From the NCBI GenBank assembly GCA_945885345.1, contig CAMCYP010000031.1, positions 1 to 42,820 of the forward strand: DNA of 42,820 bases. Direction: 5' to 3'. Position numbers and translations under genes: made by a program. This DNA comes from Bordetella parapertussis (GTDB lineage Bacteria; Pseudomonadota; Gammaproteobacteria; Burkholderiales; SG8-41). Positions 19,580 to 27,368 of the stretch are shown here, in pieces (the first letter of the stretch is position 1; each line of letters opens with the position of its first letter). Under the pieces are notes generated by a model that saw only the letters and a list, made by a program, of their open reading frames with translations, was not told where the DNA came from and did no database searches.

Positions 19580-19762
19580 ATGACTACCGAAATGCGCACC
19601 TGGGAATGCATCGTCTGCGGCTACGTTTACAACGAAGCCGAAGGCGATCCGGAACACGGCATCAAGGCGGGCACGCGCTGGGAAGACATCCCGGCAGACT
19701 GGGCCTGCCCGGAGTGCGGCGTTGCCAAAGCCGACTTCGAAATGGTACTGAAAGCCGCATAA
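19580..19762 (+). CDS. Rubredoxin
   Basis: A 60-residue Fe(Cys)4 electron carrier with both metal hooks, WECIVCGYVYNEAEGD and WACPECGVAKADF, near residues 9-12 and 43-46. It should pass electrons from the reductase encoded next to rubrerythrin just upstream. The gap to rubrerythrin is 12 bp with aaggag before the ATG, so the two are cotranscribed. A perfect 12-bp hairpin 27 bp after the stop probably ends most transcripts. Confidence 0.97.
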   Translation: MTTEMRTWECIVCGYVYNEAEGDPEHGIKAGTRWEDIPADWACPECGVAKADFEMVLKAA

Positions 19763-19789
19763 GCGGGTAACAGGCACATATCACTGATG

Positions 19790-19821
19790 AATACCCGCCC
19801 CATCAACACGGGGCGGGTATT
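19790..19821 (+). terminator. Intrinsic terminator after rubredoxin
   Basis: AATACCCGCCCC (19790-19801) and GGGGCGGGTATT (19810-19821) form a perfect 12-bp stem with an 8-nt loop, followed by GCTTTCG. The GC-rich stem is strong although the T-tract is short. It would attenuate transcription into the reductase gene. Confidence 0.75.
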
Positions 19822-19905
19822 GCTTTCGCAACACAGCAAAGCGGGTGATGGCACCGTTTGTTACCATCCACCGCTGATTTTCACCGGACTCTGGAAAGAA
19901 ACACC

Positions 19906-21051
19906 ATGCACCCGATCATCATCATCGGCAGCGGCCTCGCGGGTTACAACACCGCCAAGGAACTGCGCAAACTCGACACCACCACTCCGCTGGTCATCAT
20001 CGCCGGCGACAGCAGCCCGTTTTATTCCAAGCCCATGCTGTCCAACGCGCTGGCGTCGAAAAAAAGCTCGGAATCCATTGCGCTGAACACACCGGAGCAA
20101 ATGGCGACGCAATTGAATGCGACCGTGCGCGCGCACACTACCGTTGATGCCATCGACACCACCGCACATACCCTGCGCATCGGCGATGAAATCCTGGCGT
20201 ATTCAAAACTGGTGCTGGCGCTGGGCGCCGACCAGATCCGCCTGCCGGTCACTGGAAGTGGCGCCGACAACATCCTGACCGTCAACGACCTTGACGACTA
20301 CGCACGCTTCCGCACCACCATCGCCGGCAAAAAACGTGTTGCCATCATCGGCGCCGGCCTGATCGGCTGCGAATTCGCCAACGACCTCGCCACCGGCGGC
20401 TACGGCGTGGACATCATCGACATTGCGCCGCAGGCACTGGGCCGGCTGCTGCCGCCGGAAGGCGGCGCGCTGCTGCAGGCCAAACTCGCGGCACTCGGCG
20501 TGCAGTGGCATCTCGGTACCGGCGTAAGAACCGTGGATCGTGCCGAGCAGGGTTATGCAGTCAAGCTCGAAAACGGCAACCTGCTGCGGGTCGATGTCGT
20601 GCTCTCCGCGGTCGGCCTCAAGCCGCGCACCGCCATCGCCGCCACCGCCGGCATCCAGGTCAACCGCGGCATCGTCGCCAACCGCCATCTTGAAACCAGC
20701 GCGCCTGACGTCTACACGCTGGGCGATTGCGCTGAAATCGAAGGCCTGGTGATGCCTTATGTAATGCCGATCATGCACGCCACGCGCGCGCTGGCGCAGA
20801 CGCTGGCGGGTAAACGCACAGCGGTTTCTTTTCCGGCAATGCCGGTGATGGTCAAGACACCGGCCTGCCCGACCATAGTCTCCCCGCCTGCAATCGGCGC
20901 CACAGGCAGCTGGCAGGTCGAAGCCACCGCCGACGGCGTGAAATCCCTGTTTGTCGCCGCCGACGGCAAACTGCTGGGTTTCGCACTGAACGGCACGGCG
21001 ACGGCGGAACGTGCAAAACTCGCGCCGCAATTGCCACCCGTACTGGCCTGA
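19906..21051 (+). CDS. FAD-dependent NAD(P)H:rubredoxin reductase-like oxidoreductase
   Basis: A 381-residue pyridine-nucleotide disulfide-fold reductase. The FAD-binding start is PIIIIGSGLAGYNTAKELR, the NAD(P)H-binding fold is VAIIGAGLIGCEFANDLA near residue 145, and the second FAD contact is VYTLGDCAEIEG. There is no redox CxxxxC pair, which fits rubredoxin/ferredoxin reductases rather than thioredoxin-type enzymes. Context places it as electron donor to the neighbouring rubredoxin and so to rubrerythrin. ATG at 19906 gives the FAD motif at once; the frame upstream runs through non-coding sequence. Separated from rubredoxin by a terminator-like hairpin, so it may have its own promoter. Confidence 0.93.
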   Translation: MHPIIIIGSGLAGYNTAKELRKLDTTTPLVIIAGDSSPFYSKPMLSNALASKKSSESIALNTPEQMATQLNATVRAHTTVDAIDTTAHTLRIGDEILAYSKLVLALGADQIRLPVTGSGADNILTVNDLDDYARFRTTIAGKKRVAIIGAGLIGCEFANDLATGGYGVDIIDIAPQALGRLLPPEGGALLQAKLAALGVQWHLGTGVRTVDRAEQGYAVKLENGNLLRVDVVLSAVGLKPRTAIAATAGIQVNRGIVANRHLETSAPDVYTLGDCAEIEGLVMPYVMPIMHATRALAQTLAGKRTAVSFPAMPVMVKTPACPTIVSPPAIGATGSWQVEATADGVKSLFVAADGKLLGFALNGTATAERAKLAPQLPPVLA

Positions 21052-21098
21052 ATAATGGCCTGAAGCATAAAGCACCCGCGCCGTAGTACCATCGGGGC

Positions 21099-21692
21099 AT
21101 GTTTTTGCCGCCCATCACCCGCCTGCTGCTGATCGTCAACGTCACGGTTTACCTGTTGCAGCAGGTGCTAGGCGACCTGCCGATCATCTGGTTCGCCTTA
21201 TGGCCGTTCAATACGCCGGCTGAATATGGCACCGGTTTCCTGCCATGGCAGGTCATCACCTACAGCTTCCTGCATGGCGGACTGCTGCACCTTGGCTTCA
21301 ACATGCTGGCGCTGTACATGTTCGGCGGCCAGATCGAACAGGTATTCGGATCCAAACGTTTTCTGACCTATTACCTGGGCTGCGTGTTCGCCGCGGCGCT
21401 GGCGCAGTTGGCGATGTCGGCCTTCAGCGGCGGCCCGGCCTTGCCGACAGTCGGTGCTTCCGGCGGCGTGTTCGGCCTGCTGCTGGCCTACGGCCTCATT
21501 TTCCCGCGGCGTACGGTGATGCTGATTTTCCCGCCGATACCCATGCCGGCATGGCTGTTCGTCACGCTCTACGGATTGGTCGAACTCTATCTGGGTGTCA
21601 CCGGCACCCAGGCCGGCGTTGCGCACTTTGCGCACCTCGGCGGCATGCTCGGCGGCTACATTTTGATCCGCCAGTGGCGGTCAAGGCAGTGA
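21099..21692 (+). CDS. Rhomboid-family intramembrane serine protease
   Basis: A 197-residue, six-helix membrane protein. The catalytic dyad is visible: Ser121 in VGASGGVFGLL and His179 in HFAHLGGMLGG. Helix-2 HGGLLHLGFNMLALYMFGG carries the conserved His/Asn of the oxyanion region. Length fits the minimal six-segment bacterial rhomboid without cytoplasmic domain. It cleaves transmembrane segments of substrate proteins; the substrate here is unknown. The stop codon TGA lies inside the first unit of a tandem micro-repeat (21689 on). Confidence 0.95.
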   Translation: MFLPPITRLLLIVNVTVYLLQQVLGDLPIIWFALWPFNTPAEYGTGFLPWQVITYSFLHGGLLHLGFNMLALYMFGGQIEQVFGSKRFLTYYLGCVFAAALAQLAMSAFSGGPALPTVGASGGVFGLLLAYGLIFPRRTVMLIFPPIPMPAWLFVTLYGLVELYLGVTGTQAGVAHFAHLGGMLGGYILIRQWRSRQ

Positions 21693-21767
21693 TTAAGTGA
21701 TTAGGTGATTGGAGGCCTCAATCACTTAGTTACCTAATCACTTAATCACCAGCACTTAGTCACCAGC
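21689..21767. repeat. GTGATTAR octamer tandem/inverted micro-repeat at convergent junction
   Basis: Left arm GTGATTAA-GTGATTAG-GTGATTGG (21689-21712) has period 8. The right arm (to 21749) contains the same unit inverted (AATCACTT, TACCTAATCAC), around an AGGCCT centre at 21713-21718. More inverted pieces follow to 21767. The array can fold into a long hairpin and may act as a bidirectional terminator. The stop codons of both flanking genes fall within repeat units. Confidence 0.7.
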
Positions 21768-22602
21768 ATTTCAGCAGTAGATCGCGGATCCATGCGTGAT
21801 CCGCATCCAGGGTCGAATATTCCAATGTGTCGGTAGCCGCAAGTTCGCTGCGCAGCCGGTGCAGCCGCGCCGCGCGCACATTGGCATCGCGCACCGTGTA
21901 GCCGTAACGCGCGTAACGGTCGATTTCGATTGCATTGTCCGCAGGAGGTGCCGCGCGCAGCCAGAACCATTCCGCGACAAAATCCTGCGCCAGCCGATCC
22001 AGTTCCGCATACAGCACCGGATCCACGGGCTGCGCCAGCGCTGCCGGCTGCGGCGTGCCATCCAATCCGTTCAGCCGCCACGCATAAGCCCATTCCGCAG
22101 CACCTTCAGTGGCACGCAATTCGATGGCCTTGCCATCGCGCGTGATGGAAAACAGCGAATCGCGCTCGTGGTTCAGCACATAACCCGCCCACTCCCCGCG
22201 ATCGCGCTGCACCAGCACAAACGCCAGCTGCAGAGTGCCGTCAGGAGCGGCCCGCAGATAACGGTTGCGGGCTTCGGCGCTGCCGGCGGCAATTGCTTCC
22301 TCGACATGCTCTGCGATGGCGCCGTTGGTCAGCAGCGCGCGGCCCTTGCGGCCGGCGGCGACATTGACCCACTCCGCGGCGATCTTCAGTTCCGGAAATT
22401 CCTCTGATGCCGCAGCAAAAGCCGGAAACGGGATGCCGCCCTTTACCTTGAAGTCGTACGACAGGGCGTCATCACCGTGATGCTCTTCGAATTCGCCGAC
22501 AAAAATCTCTTCGACCAGCAGCGCCTTGATGCGCGCGTCCACCGCCGGCAGCTGTTCGCGCGCGCCGGTGACGGTCAGTGTGGCGTGTATCAGAAGATCC
22601 AT
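21760..22602 (-). CDS. Conserved-looking hypothetical protein
   Basis: A 280-residue soluble protein I do not recognise. There is no signal peptide or membrane segment. The N-terminal 90 residues read like an alternating alpha/beta domain (DLLIHATLTVTGAREQL, YDFKVKGGIPFPAF, EEFPELKIAAEWVN), faintly like ferredoxin-like Api92/YubB-type domains. The middle (LQLAFVLVQRDRGEW, SLFSITRDGKAIELRA) looks beta-rich, and the C-terminal part is helical with many Trp and Arg. Codon use matches its neighbours. It is divergent from the M15-like gene with a palindromic promoter region between, and convergent with the rhomboid gene, its stop lying in the micro-repeat. Confidence 0.8.
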   Translation of the reverse strand: MDLLIHATLTVTGAREQLPAVDARIKALLVEEIFVGEFEEHHGDDALSYDFKVKGGIPFPAFAAASEEFPELKIAAEWVNVAAGRKGRALLTNGAIAEHVEEAIAAGSAEARNRYLRAAPDGTLQLAFVLVQRDRGEWAGYVLNHERDSLFSITRDGKAIELRATEGAAEWAYAWRLNGLDGTPQPAALAQPVDPVLYAELDRLAQDFVAEWFWLRAAPPADNAIEIDRYARYGYTVRDANVRAARLHRLRSELAATDTLEYSTLDADHAWIRDLLLKCW

Positions 22603-22610
22603 GGGCCGGA

Positions 22611-22634
22611 GAATTCTAGCATCAGCTAGAATTC
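22611..22634. promoter_or_regulatory. Palindrome carrying overlapping divergent -10 elements
   Basis: GAATTCTAGC-ATCA-GCTAGAATTC is a perfect 10-bp dyad placed centrally between divergent starts (22602 minus, 22644 plus). Each arm contains TAGAAT, a good -10, reading toward its gene and ending 10-11 bp before the ATG. Both mRNAs would then be nearly leaderless. The dyad could equally be an operator. Confidence 0.45.
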
Positions 22635-22643
22635 ACACTGCAC

Positions 22644-23054
22644 ATGACCACCCGCAAACATCCTCCCGCGCTGAAACTCGCCGACTACTACATGGGTCGC
22701 GACAAGCCGCATCGCAGCGAACTCAGCCGCGAACTGCGTGCCAACGCGCGCGAGACGCTGCGCCGCGTCAACGCCCTGCTGCGCCGCGCCGGCATGATGC
22801 GCAAGGTCGCTTCGGGCTGGCGGCCGGCAACGATCAATGCCGCGGTACCCGGCGCAGCCAAGGGCAGCAAACACATCACCTGTCTCGCCATCGACCTCGA
22901 AGACCGCAACGGCGAGCTCGATGCCTGGTGCATGGCCAATCTCGACACACTTGAAGCGCTCGGTTTGTGGCTGGAACATCCGGATGCGACACCCGGCTGG
23001 TGCCATCTGCAGATACAGCCGCCGCGCTCAGGCAGCCGCGTATTTTACCCTTAA
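22644..23054 (+). CDS. M15-like (Hedgehog/D,D-peptidase fold) zinc peptidase domain protein
   Basis: A 136-residue single-domain protein. The zinc-site pattern of M15/YcbK-type peptidases is visible: SGWRP near residue 57, SKHITCLAIDLED with His77 and Asp84, and GWCHLQIQP with His121. Such proteins cut peptide bonds in peptidoglycan. No signal peptide is present, so it either acts in the cytoplasm, is exported another way, or is a domesticated phage endolysin-type domain. The short N-terminal part (ADYYMGRDKPH) resembles the entry helix of D-Ala-D-Ala carboxypeptidase-like phage proteins. Start ATG at 22644 lies about 10 bp after a TAGAAT -10 element. Confidence 0.8.
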   Translation: MTTRKHPPALKLADYYMGRDKPHRSELSRELRANARETLRRVNALLRRAGMMRKVASGWRPATINAAVPGAAKGSKHITCLAIDLEDRNGELDAWCMANLDTLEALGLWLEHPDATPGWCHLQIQPPRSGSRVFYP

Positions 23055-23075
23055 GTATTTGATTTTATTGTTAAT

Positions 23076-23768
23076 TTAATCAAGGAAGATCGCGTACTCA
23101 TCAAGTGTGATGCGCGACGGCTGAAACGTGTTGACCACTGCAGCACCGTCGGCATACCCCATCGCCATGCCGCAGATCACCACCCACTCTTCACTCAAAC
23201 CGAGCTCGCGCCGCACCACATCTGGATAACTCGCAATCGAGGCTTCGGCACAGGTGTGCAATCCCCTGGCACGCGCCGCCAGCATCAGCGTCTGCAGGAA
23301 CATGCCGTAATCGAGCCAGCTGCCTTTTTCCAGCTTGCGTTCAATCGTGAATATCAAACCGGCGGGCGCGCCGAAAAAAACATAATTGCTCGCGCGATAC
23401 GCTTTTGATTTTTCATGATCGCCGCGGCCGATGCCCAATGTGCCGTAGAGTCCCCAGCCGCATTCACGACGCCGCTGCAGGTACGGCTCGAATACCGGAT
23501 CGGTGTAATAGTCGTAATCACGTTTGTGCCCCGGCTCATCGCTCAGGAATGCTGACCGGATCGCCGAACCAACGCGTTTCAGTGTCGCGCCCGTCAGCAC
23601 ATGCACCCGCCACGGCTGAATATTCGATCCACTGGGCGCATGGCGCCCGAGTTCTACGATGTCGCGCAGCATCTGCGGCGGCACCGGATCAGGTTTATAA
23701 GCGCGGATTGAACGTCGCGTGCGCGCCGCAACAAATACATCGGGGGCAGCCTGGTTGATGTCGGTCAT
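23076..23768 (-). CDS. Nitroreductase-family FMN oxidoreductase
   Basis: A 230-residue flavoprotein. Family marks are the N-terminal RTRRSIRAYKPDPVPP (FMN phosphate contact), RHAPSGSNIQPWRVHVL, and the C-terminal VVICGMAMGYADG. The family reduces nitro compounds, quinones or other acceptors with NAD(P)H. ATG at 23768 has aaaggaa upstream on its strand. It begins 26 bp after the stop of a Bug receptor on the same strand, so the pair is likely one transcript. Confidence 0.93.
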   Translation of the reverse strand: MTDINQAAPDVFVAARTRRSIRAYKPDPVPPQMLRDIVELGRHAPSGSNIQPWRVHVLTGATLKRVGSAIRSAFLSDEPGHKRDYDYYTDPVFEPYLQRRRECGWGLYGTLGIGRGDHEKSKAYRASNYVFFGAPAGLIFTIERKLEKGSWLDYGMFLQTLMLAARARGLHTCAEASIASYPDVVRRELGLSEEWVVICGMAMGYADGAAVVNTFQPSRITLDEYAIFLD

Positions 23769-23794
23769 GCCGGTTCCTTTTGCCGCAGTTTTAC

Positions 23795-24757
23795 TTATTC
23801 AGCCTTGATGCCCGCTTCGCGGATTACCTTGCTCCACACATCGATTTCGTGCGCAAGATGATTGCGCAGATCGTCGGGCGACCCGGGCAAAGGCTCCGCG
23901 CCCTGCGCCAGCAAACGGTCACGCGTCTGCGGTTCCTGCAACAAGGCGGAAATTTCCGTGTTGAGCCGCGTAATGATCGGCGGTGGCGTTTTTGCCGCGG
24001 CAAACAGACCGAACCAGCCCACCGCGTTGAACCCGGGCAAACCGGTTTCCGCCAGCGTCGGCAACTCGGGAAACACCACGGAACGTTTCGTGCCGGTGAC
24101 GCCGATGCCGCGCAACTGCCCCTTGCGGATGAAGGGTGCCAGCACCAGCACATTGTCGATCGCGGCATCCAGGCGGCCGCCGAGCAAGTCGGGGATCACC
24201 GCGCCGGTGCCTTTGTACGGCACGTAAAGCATGTCGATGCCGGCAGTGCGTTTGAGCAATTCCCCGGCGAGGCGCTGCAGCGATCCCGGCGTGGATCCTG
24301 CGTAACTCAACTTGCCGGGATTGGCCTTCGCATGGGCAATCAGATCGGCAACCGTCTGCACCGGCAGCCTGGGCTGCACCACCAGCACATAGGGCGAAGT
24401 CCCGATAAAAGCCACGGGGGCCAGATCCTTCTGCAGATCAAACGGCAGCCTGTAAAGCGTGCTGATCGTGCCCCAGGAACCCGCAGCCATAATCAGCGTG
24501 TAGCCATCGGGCTGGGAATTGACCGCCAGCGTGATGCCAATGATGCCGCTCGCCCCCGGCCGGTTGTCAACCACCACCTGCTGGCCGAAGCGCTCGGCCA
24601 GTCGTGCCGCAATAATCCGCCCCATGACATCCGTGCTGCCGCCCGCCGGCAATCCAATCACCATGCGGATCGGGCGCTGCGGATATTTCTGCGCATGCGC
24701 AGCACCGCACACCATTGCTGCGCACAACAGCGCAGCCCAGCGGATATTGTTTTTCAT
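23795..24757 (-). CDS. Bug/TctC-family substrate-binding protein (3), with nitroreductase
   Basis: A 320-residue periplasmic receptor. The signal peptide ends at CGAAHA; the mature part opens QKYPQRPIRMVIGLPAGGSTDVMGR. Other hallmarks are VVDNRPGASGIIG, DGYTLIMAAGSWGT, YVPYKGTGAVIPDLLGG and PTLAETGLPGF. ATG at 24757 follows gggagggg on its strand; the 12-codon extension upstream is unsupported. Next to the nitroreductase (26-bp gap), its ligand may be an aromatic or nitro-substituted acid, but this rests only on proximity. The MFS transporter gene diverges from it. Confidence 0.95.
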   Translation of the reverse strand: MKNNIRWAALLCAAMVCGAAHAQKYPQRPIRMVIGLPAGGSTDVMGRIIAARLAERFGQQVVVDNRPGASGIIGITLAVNSQPDGYTLIMAAGSWGTISTLYRLPFDLQKDLAPVAFIGTSPYVLVVQPRLPVQTVADLIAHAKANPGKLSYAGSTPGSLQRLAGELLKRTAGIDMLYVPYKGTGAVIPDLLGGRLDAAIDNVLVLAPFIRKGQLRGIGVTGTKRSVVFPELPTLAETGLPGFNAVGWFGLFAAAKTPPPIITRLNTEISALLQEPQTRDRLLAQGAEPLPGSPDDLRNHLAHEIDVWSKVIREAGIKAE

Positions 24758-24851
24758 TGCCCCTCCCTTGCTGTGCTGACTGCAATTTACCATTGATCAA
24801 CCGCGGTCGATTGACCACTGCTGCGCGCTTCGTCACACTGCCGATGCCACC

Positions 24852-26051
24852 ATGAACCTGATCACCCGCCGTGTCGGCCGCCGTGTCGGCATTTATTTCG
24901 CCCTGCTGCAGCTCATTTTCACGCTGGCATGGACGGTCTACATCATTTTCCTGCCGCGGCTTGCCGCCGAGGCCGGCATACCCAAATCTTGGATCCTGTG
25001 GATCCTCGTCGCGGATCAACTGGTGTTCGTCATCGCCGACTGGCTGATGGGCGCCAGGGCCGACCACATGTCGCGCATCGTTGGCCGGCTCGGCCCGCGG
25101 CTGGCGCTGATCACGCTGTTCTCGGCACTCGCCTTCCTGCTGCTGCCCTTTGTCGCACCGCTGGCCAGCCCGCTGCTGTTCCTTGCGCTGACTTTTTTGT
25201 GGACCATCACCTCATCGGCACTGCGTGCACCACCCCTGATGCTGATCGGCAAATACGCCGGGGCCGGCGCGCAGCCGGCCATCGCAGGGCTGTGGCTGTT
25301 CGGCTTCGGCATTGCCGGCGCGATCGCGCCCTATCTCACCGGCGTATTGCGTGATGCCGATGCCCGGCTGCCGTTCGCGCTGGCGTCGATCGCAGTCGCG
25401 GTTACGGCGTGGGCACTGGCCTGGGCGGAACGCCATCTCGCCGCGGCACCATCAGCCGCAGACACGCCTGCGCACAAACCCCTGCCGATTGCCGCCTTCC
25501 TCGCCATTGTCGCGCTCACCGCATTGGGTTTTCAGGTGCACTTTTCATTGAGCTCGGCGCCGCAGTATCTGCGTTTTGTCCAGCCCGCCGACTTGGGCCA
25601 GCTGATGCCGGTGTTCTGGGTCGGGTTCAACCTGGCGATGCTGCCGATCACGTATCTGATCCGCCGCCATGGAGACTTCAAGGTACTCGCTGCGGGTGCG
25701 GCGGTCGGCACACTGGCCGTGGCTTATGCGACGCAGGCCGGATCGCTGGGAATGCTGATCGCCGCACAACTCGCTGCGGGCGCGGCATGGGCGGCCGTAA
25801 TGTTCGGAACTTTCGGCGCTGCCATCCTGCTCGGCCGCAGCGGTCGCGAAGGTTTTGCTACCGGCGGCATGTTCTCGATGTTTGCCTTCGCTGCGATGCT
25901 GCGCATCCTGATGATCGCCACGCAACTCAATCAGGATGCCGGTGTGCAGCAGATGCTGACCTGGCTGCCGGCGGCCTGCTGGGCTGCAGCGGCGCTGCTG
26001 CTGGCAATACTGCTAGGTACCAGTCGAGGCAGCCGTCCGGCTGCCACCTGA
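24852..26051 (+). CDS. MFS-type transporter
   Basis: A 399-residue, twelve-helix inner-membrane protein with very high Ala/Leu/Val content. The loop after helix 2 reads DWLMGARADHMSRIVGRLGPR, matching the GxxxDRxGRR-like loop of the major facilitator superfamily in relaxed form; the second-half loop is TYLIRRHGDFK. The substrate cannot be predicted. Its last 39 bp overlap the end of the convergent GIY-YIG gene, so the C-terminus TSRGSRPAAT is coded on DNA also read on the other strand. Confidence 0.88.
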   Translation: MNLITRRVGRRVGIYFALLQLIFTLAWTVYIIFLPRLAAEAGIPKSWILWILVADQLVFVIADWLMGARADHMSRIVGRLGPRLALITLFSALAFLLLPFVAPLASPLLFLALTFLWTITSSALRAPPLMLIGKYAGAGAQPAIAGLWLFGFGIAGAIAPYLTGVLRDADARLPFALASIAVAVTAWALAWAERHLAAAPSAADTPAHKPLPIAAFLAIVALTALGFQVHFSLSSAPQYLRFVQPADLGQLMPVFWVGFNLAMLPITYLIRRHGDFKVLAAGAAVGTLAVAYATQAGSLGMLIAAQLAAGAAWAAVMFGTFGAAILLGRSGREGFATGGMFSMFAFAAMLRILMIATQLNQDAGVQQMLTWLPAACWAAAALLLAILLGTSRGSRPAAT

Positions 26052-26318
26052 CTTCAACACGAGTGCCAGTTTTTCCGCGCGGCTCAACTGCTTGATCTGG
26101 TATTCACGCTTGCTCGCCGTGGAACGATCGGCAGCCGCTTCCTGATACACCAGCACCACCGGTCGCCGTGCGCGCGTGTAATTCGCACCATTGCCCTTGT
26201 CGGCATTGTGTTCGGCAATGCGCTTTTCAACATCACGCGCAATACCGGTGTAAAGCGTCCCGTCTGCGCAACGCGCGATATAGACCCGCCATGAACTCGA
26301 TGCCGACTCCGCTGTCAA
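26013..26318 (-). CDS. GIY-YIG domain protein (YhbQ/UPF0213-like)
   Basis: A 101-residue stand-alone GIY-YIG nuclease-fold protein: SSWRVYIARCADGTLYTGIARDVEKRIAEHN holds the split GIY-YIG motif (VYI and YTG) with the catalytic Arg in VEKR, and the family tail KREYQIKQLSRAEKLAL follows. Related proteins nick or bind DNA; cellular roles are poorly known. The open frame extends far upstream through the opposite-strand gene; the natural start is TTG at 26318, preceded by AAAGG at 9 bp, which gives the normal family length of about 95-100. The 3' end overlaps the MFS gene by 39 bp. Confidence 0.85.
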   Translation of the reverse strand: MTAESASSSWRVYIARCADGTLYTGIARDVEKRIAEHNADKGNGANYTRARRPVVLVYQEAAADRSTASKREYQIKQLSRAEKLALVLKSGGSRTAASTGT

Positions 26319-26370
26319 GATGGAGCACCTTTCAAAACCACGATCCCGGAAGCCACGTATCATGCCGCCA

Positions 26371-26931
26371 ATGAAAACATTACACCATCCGCTCATCACC
26401 ACGCTCCTGCTGGTCTCCACGCTGTTTCCAACATTCGCCCACGCCGCCGATCCCGCCAAAACCATGTTCGGCATTGAGCTCGGCACGCGCTTCCAGATCC
26501 CCCCCTGCGCCCGCGGTGAAGACACCATGGCCAAGCGTTATTGCTACGCCGAATCGCTCACCGCGAAAACGTCCTGGGGCAGTGAAGAACGCCATGTGTT
26601 TTACCCGCGCGCCGAAACCGTGCCCTGGGCCCGCGGCGAGATGGTCGTCGATGTCGCCAACGGTTTGATCGAGGCCGTTCACGTCAATACCTGGGGCATC
26701 GAAGCACAGACTCTCGCGATCGATGCCATGAGCAAAAAATACGGCCCGCCCGCCCGCAGCCGCAGCGAAAAAATCCCCGGCTTGCGTTCGCGCTGGCCGA
26801 CCAAATTCGCCGAATGGGATCTCAAGGATTTTTCGGTCAAAGTCGACGGCACCTCCGGCAGCCCCGACTGGGGACGCGTCACGCTGATGACCCCGCGTTA
26901 CCAGAAAATAAGCAAAGACCCGGGCAAATAA
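26371..26931 (+). CDS. Hypothetical exported protein
   Basis: A 186-residue protein with a clear signal peptide (MKTLHHPLITTLLLVSTLF...FAHA, cleavage near residue 25) and no later membrane segment, so likely periplasmic. The mature part has a cysteine pair (PPCARGEDTMAKRYCYAE) that may form a disulfide, then a beta-rich segment ending GRVTLMTPRYQKISKDPG. I do not recognise the family. The DAMSKKYGPPARSRS segment resembles small periplasmic proteins of unknown role in other betaproteobacteria. ATG at 26371 or 26362 are both possible; neither has a clear ribosome site. Confidence 0.75.
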   Translation: MKTLHHPLITTLLLVSTLFPTFAHAADPAKTMFGIELGTRFQIPPCARGEDTMAKRYCYAESLTAKTSWGSEERHVFYPRAETVPWARGEMVVDVANGLIEAVHVNTWGIEAQTLAIDAMSKKYGPPARSRSEKIPGLRSRWPTKFAEWDLKDFSVKVDGTSGSPDWGRVTLMTPRYQKISKDPGK

Positions 26932-26981
26932 GCTTCACACCGGGTTTGCATGGGGCTCACGCACGCGGCATACCCGCGGCT

Positions 26982-26987
26982 TATAAT
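26982..26987 (+). promoter_or_regulatory. -10 element for the FKBP gene
   Basis: A perfect TATAAT, 28 bp before the FKBP ATG at 27016. No convincing -35 lies at the usual distance in the GC-rich sequence upstream. Confidence 0.45.
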
Positions 26988-27015
26988 CCAGCCTCAATCT
27001 GAACAAGGAAGATCC

Positions 27016-27360
27016 ATGGCATCAACCACCACCGCAAGCGGACTGATCATTGAGGACCTCGTCACCGGTGACGGTGCGGAAGCAAGCGCCGGCATTGAAG
27101 TCACCGTGCATTACACCGGCTGGCTCACCGACGGCAAAAAATTTGATTCAAGCAAGGATCGCGATGATCCCTTCGTGTTTCCGCTGGGTGGCGGTCACGT
27201 CATCCGCGGCTGGGATGAAGGCGTGCAGGGCATGAAAATCGGCGGCAAACGCAAGCTGACGATCCCGCCCGCGCTCGGCTACGGTGCGCGCGGCGCCGGC
27301 GGCGTCATCCCGCCGAACGCCACGCTGGTGTTCGAAGTCGAATTACTAGCCATCGACTGA
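27016..27360 (+). CDS. FKBP-type peptidyl-prolyl cis-trans isomerase
   Basis: A 114-residue single FKBP domain without signal peptide, so cytoplasmic; it speeds proline isomerisation during protein folding. Canonical residues are visible: [18 protein letters not shown], the [29 protein letters not shown] core (Trp and Ile of the drug-binding pocket), [19 protein letters not shown] at 27016 follows aaggaag. A good TATAAT lies at 26982-26987. The dienelactone hydrolase gene begins 8 bp after the stop and is probably cotranscribed. Confidence 0.97.
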   Translation: MASTTTASGLIIEDLVTGDGAEASAGIEVTVHYTGWLTDGKKFDSSKDRDDPFVFPLGGGHVIRGWDEGVQGMKIGGKRKLTIPPALGYGARGAGGVIPPNATLVFEVELLAID

Positions 27361-27368
27361 CCCTCGCC

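Noticed and set aside
23055..23075. AT-rich gap between the M15-like and nitroreductase genes as a terminator
   Set aside because: Only short, imperfect dyads; no stem of useful length.
26319..26534. Upstream extension of the GIY-YIG gene to 173 residues
   Set aside because: Runs antisense through the signal peptide of the exported protein gene; a TTG with a ribosome site at 26318 gives the normal family length.
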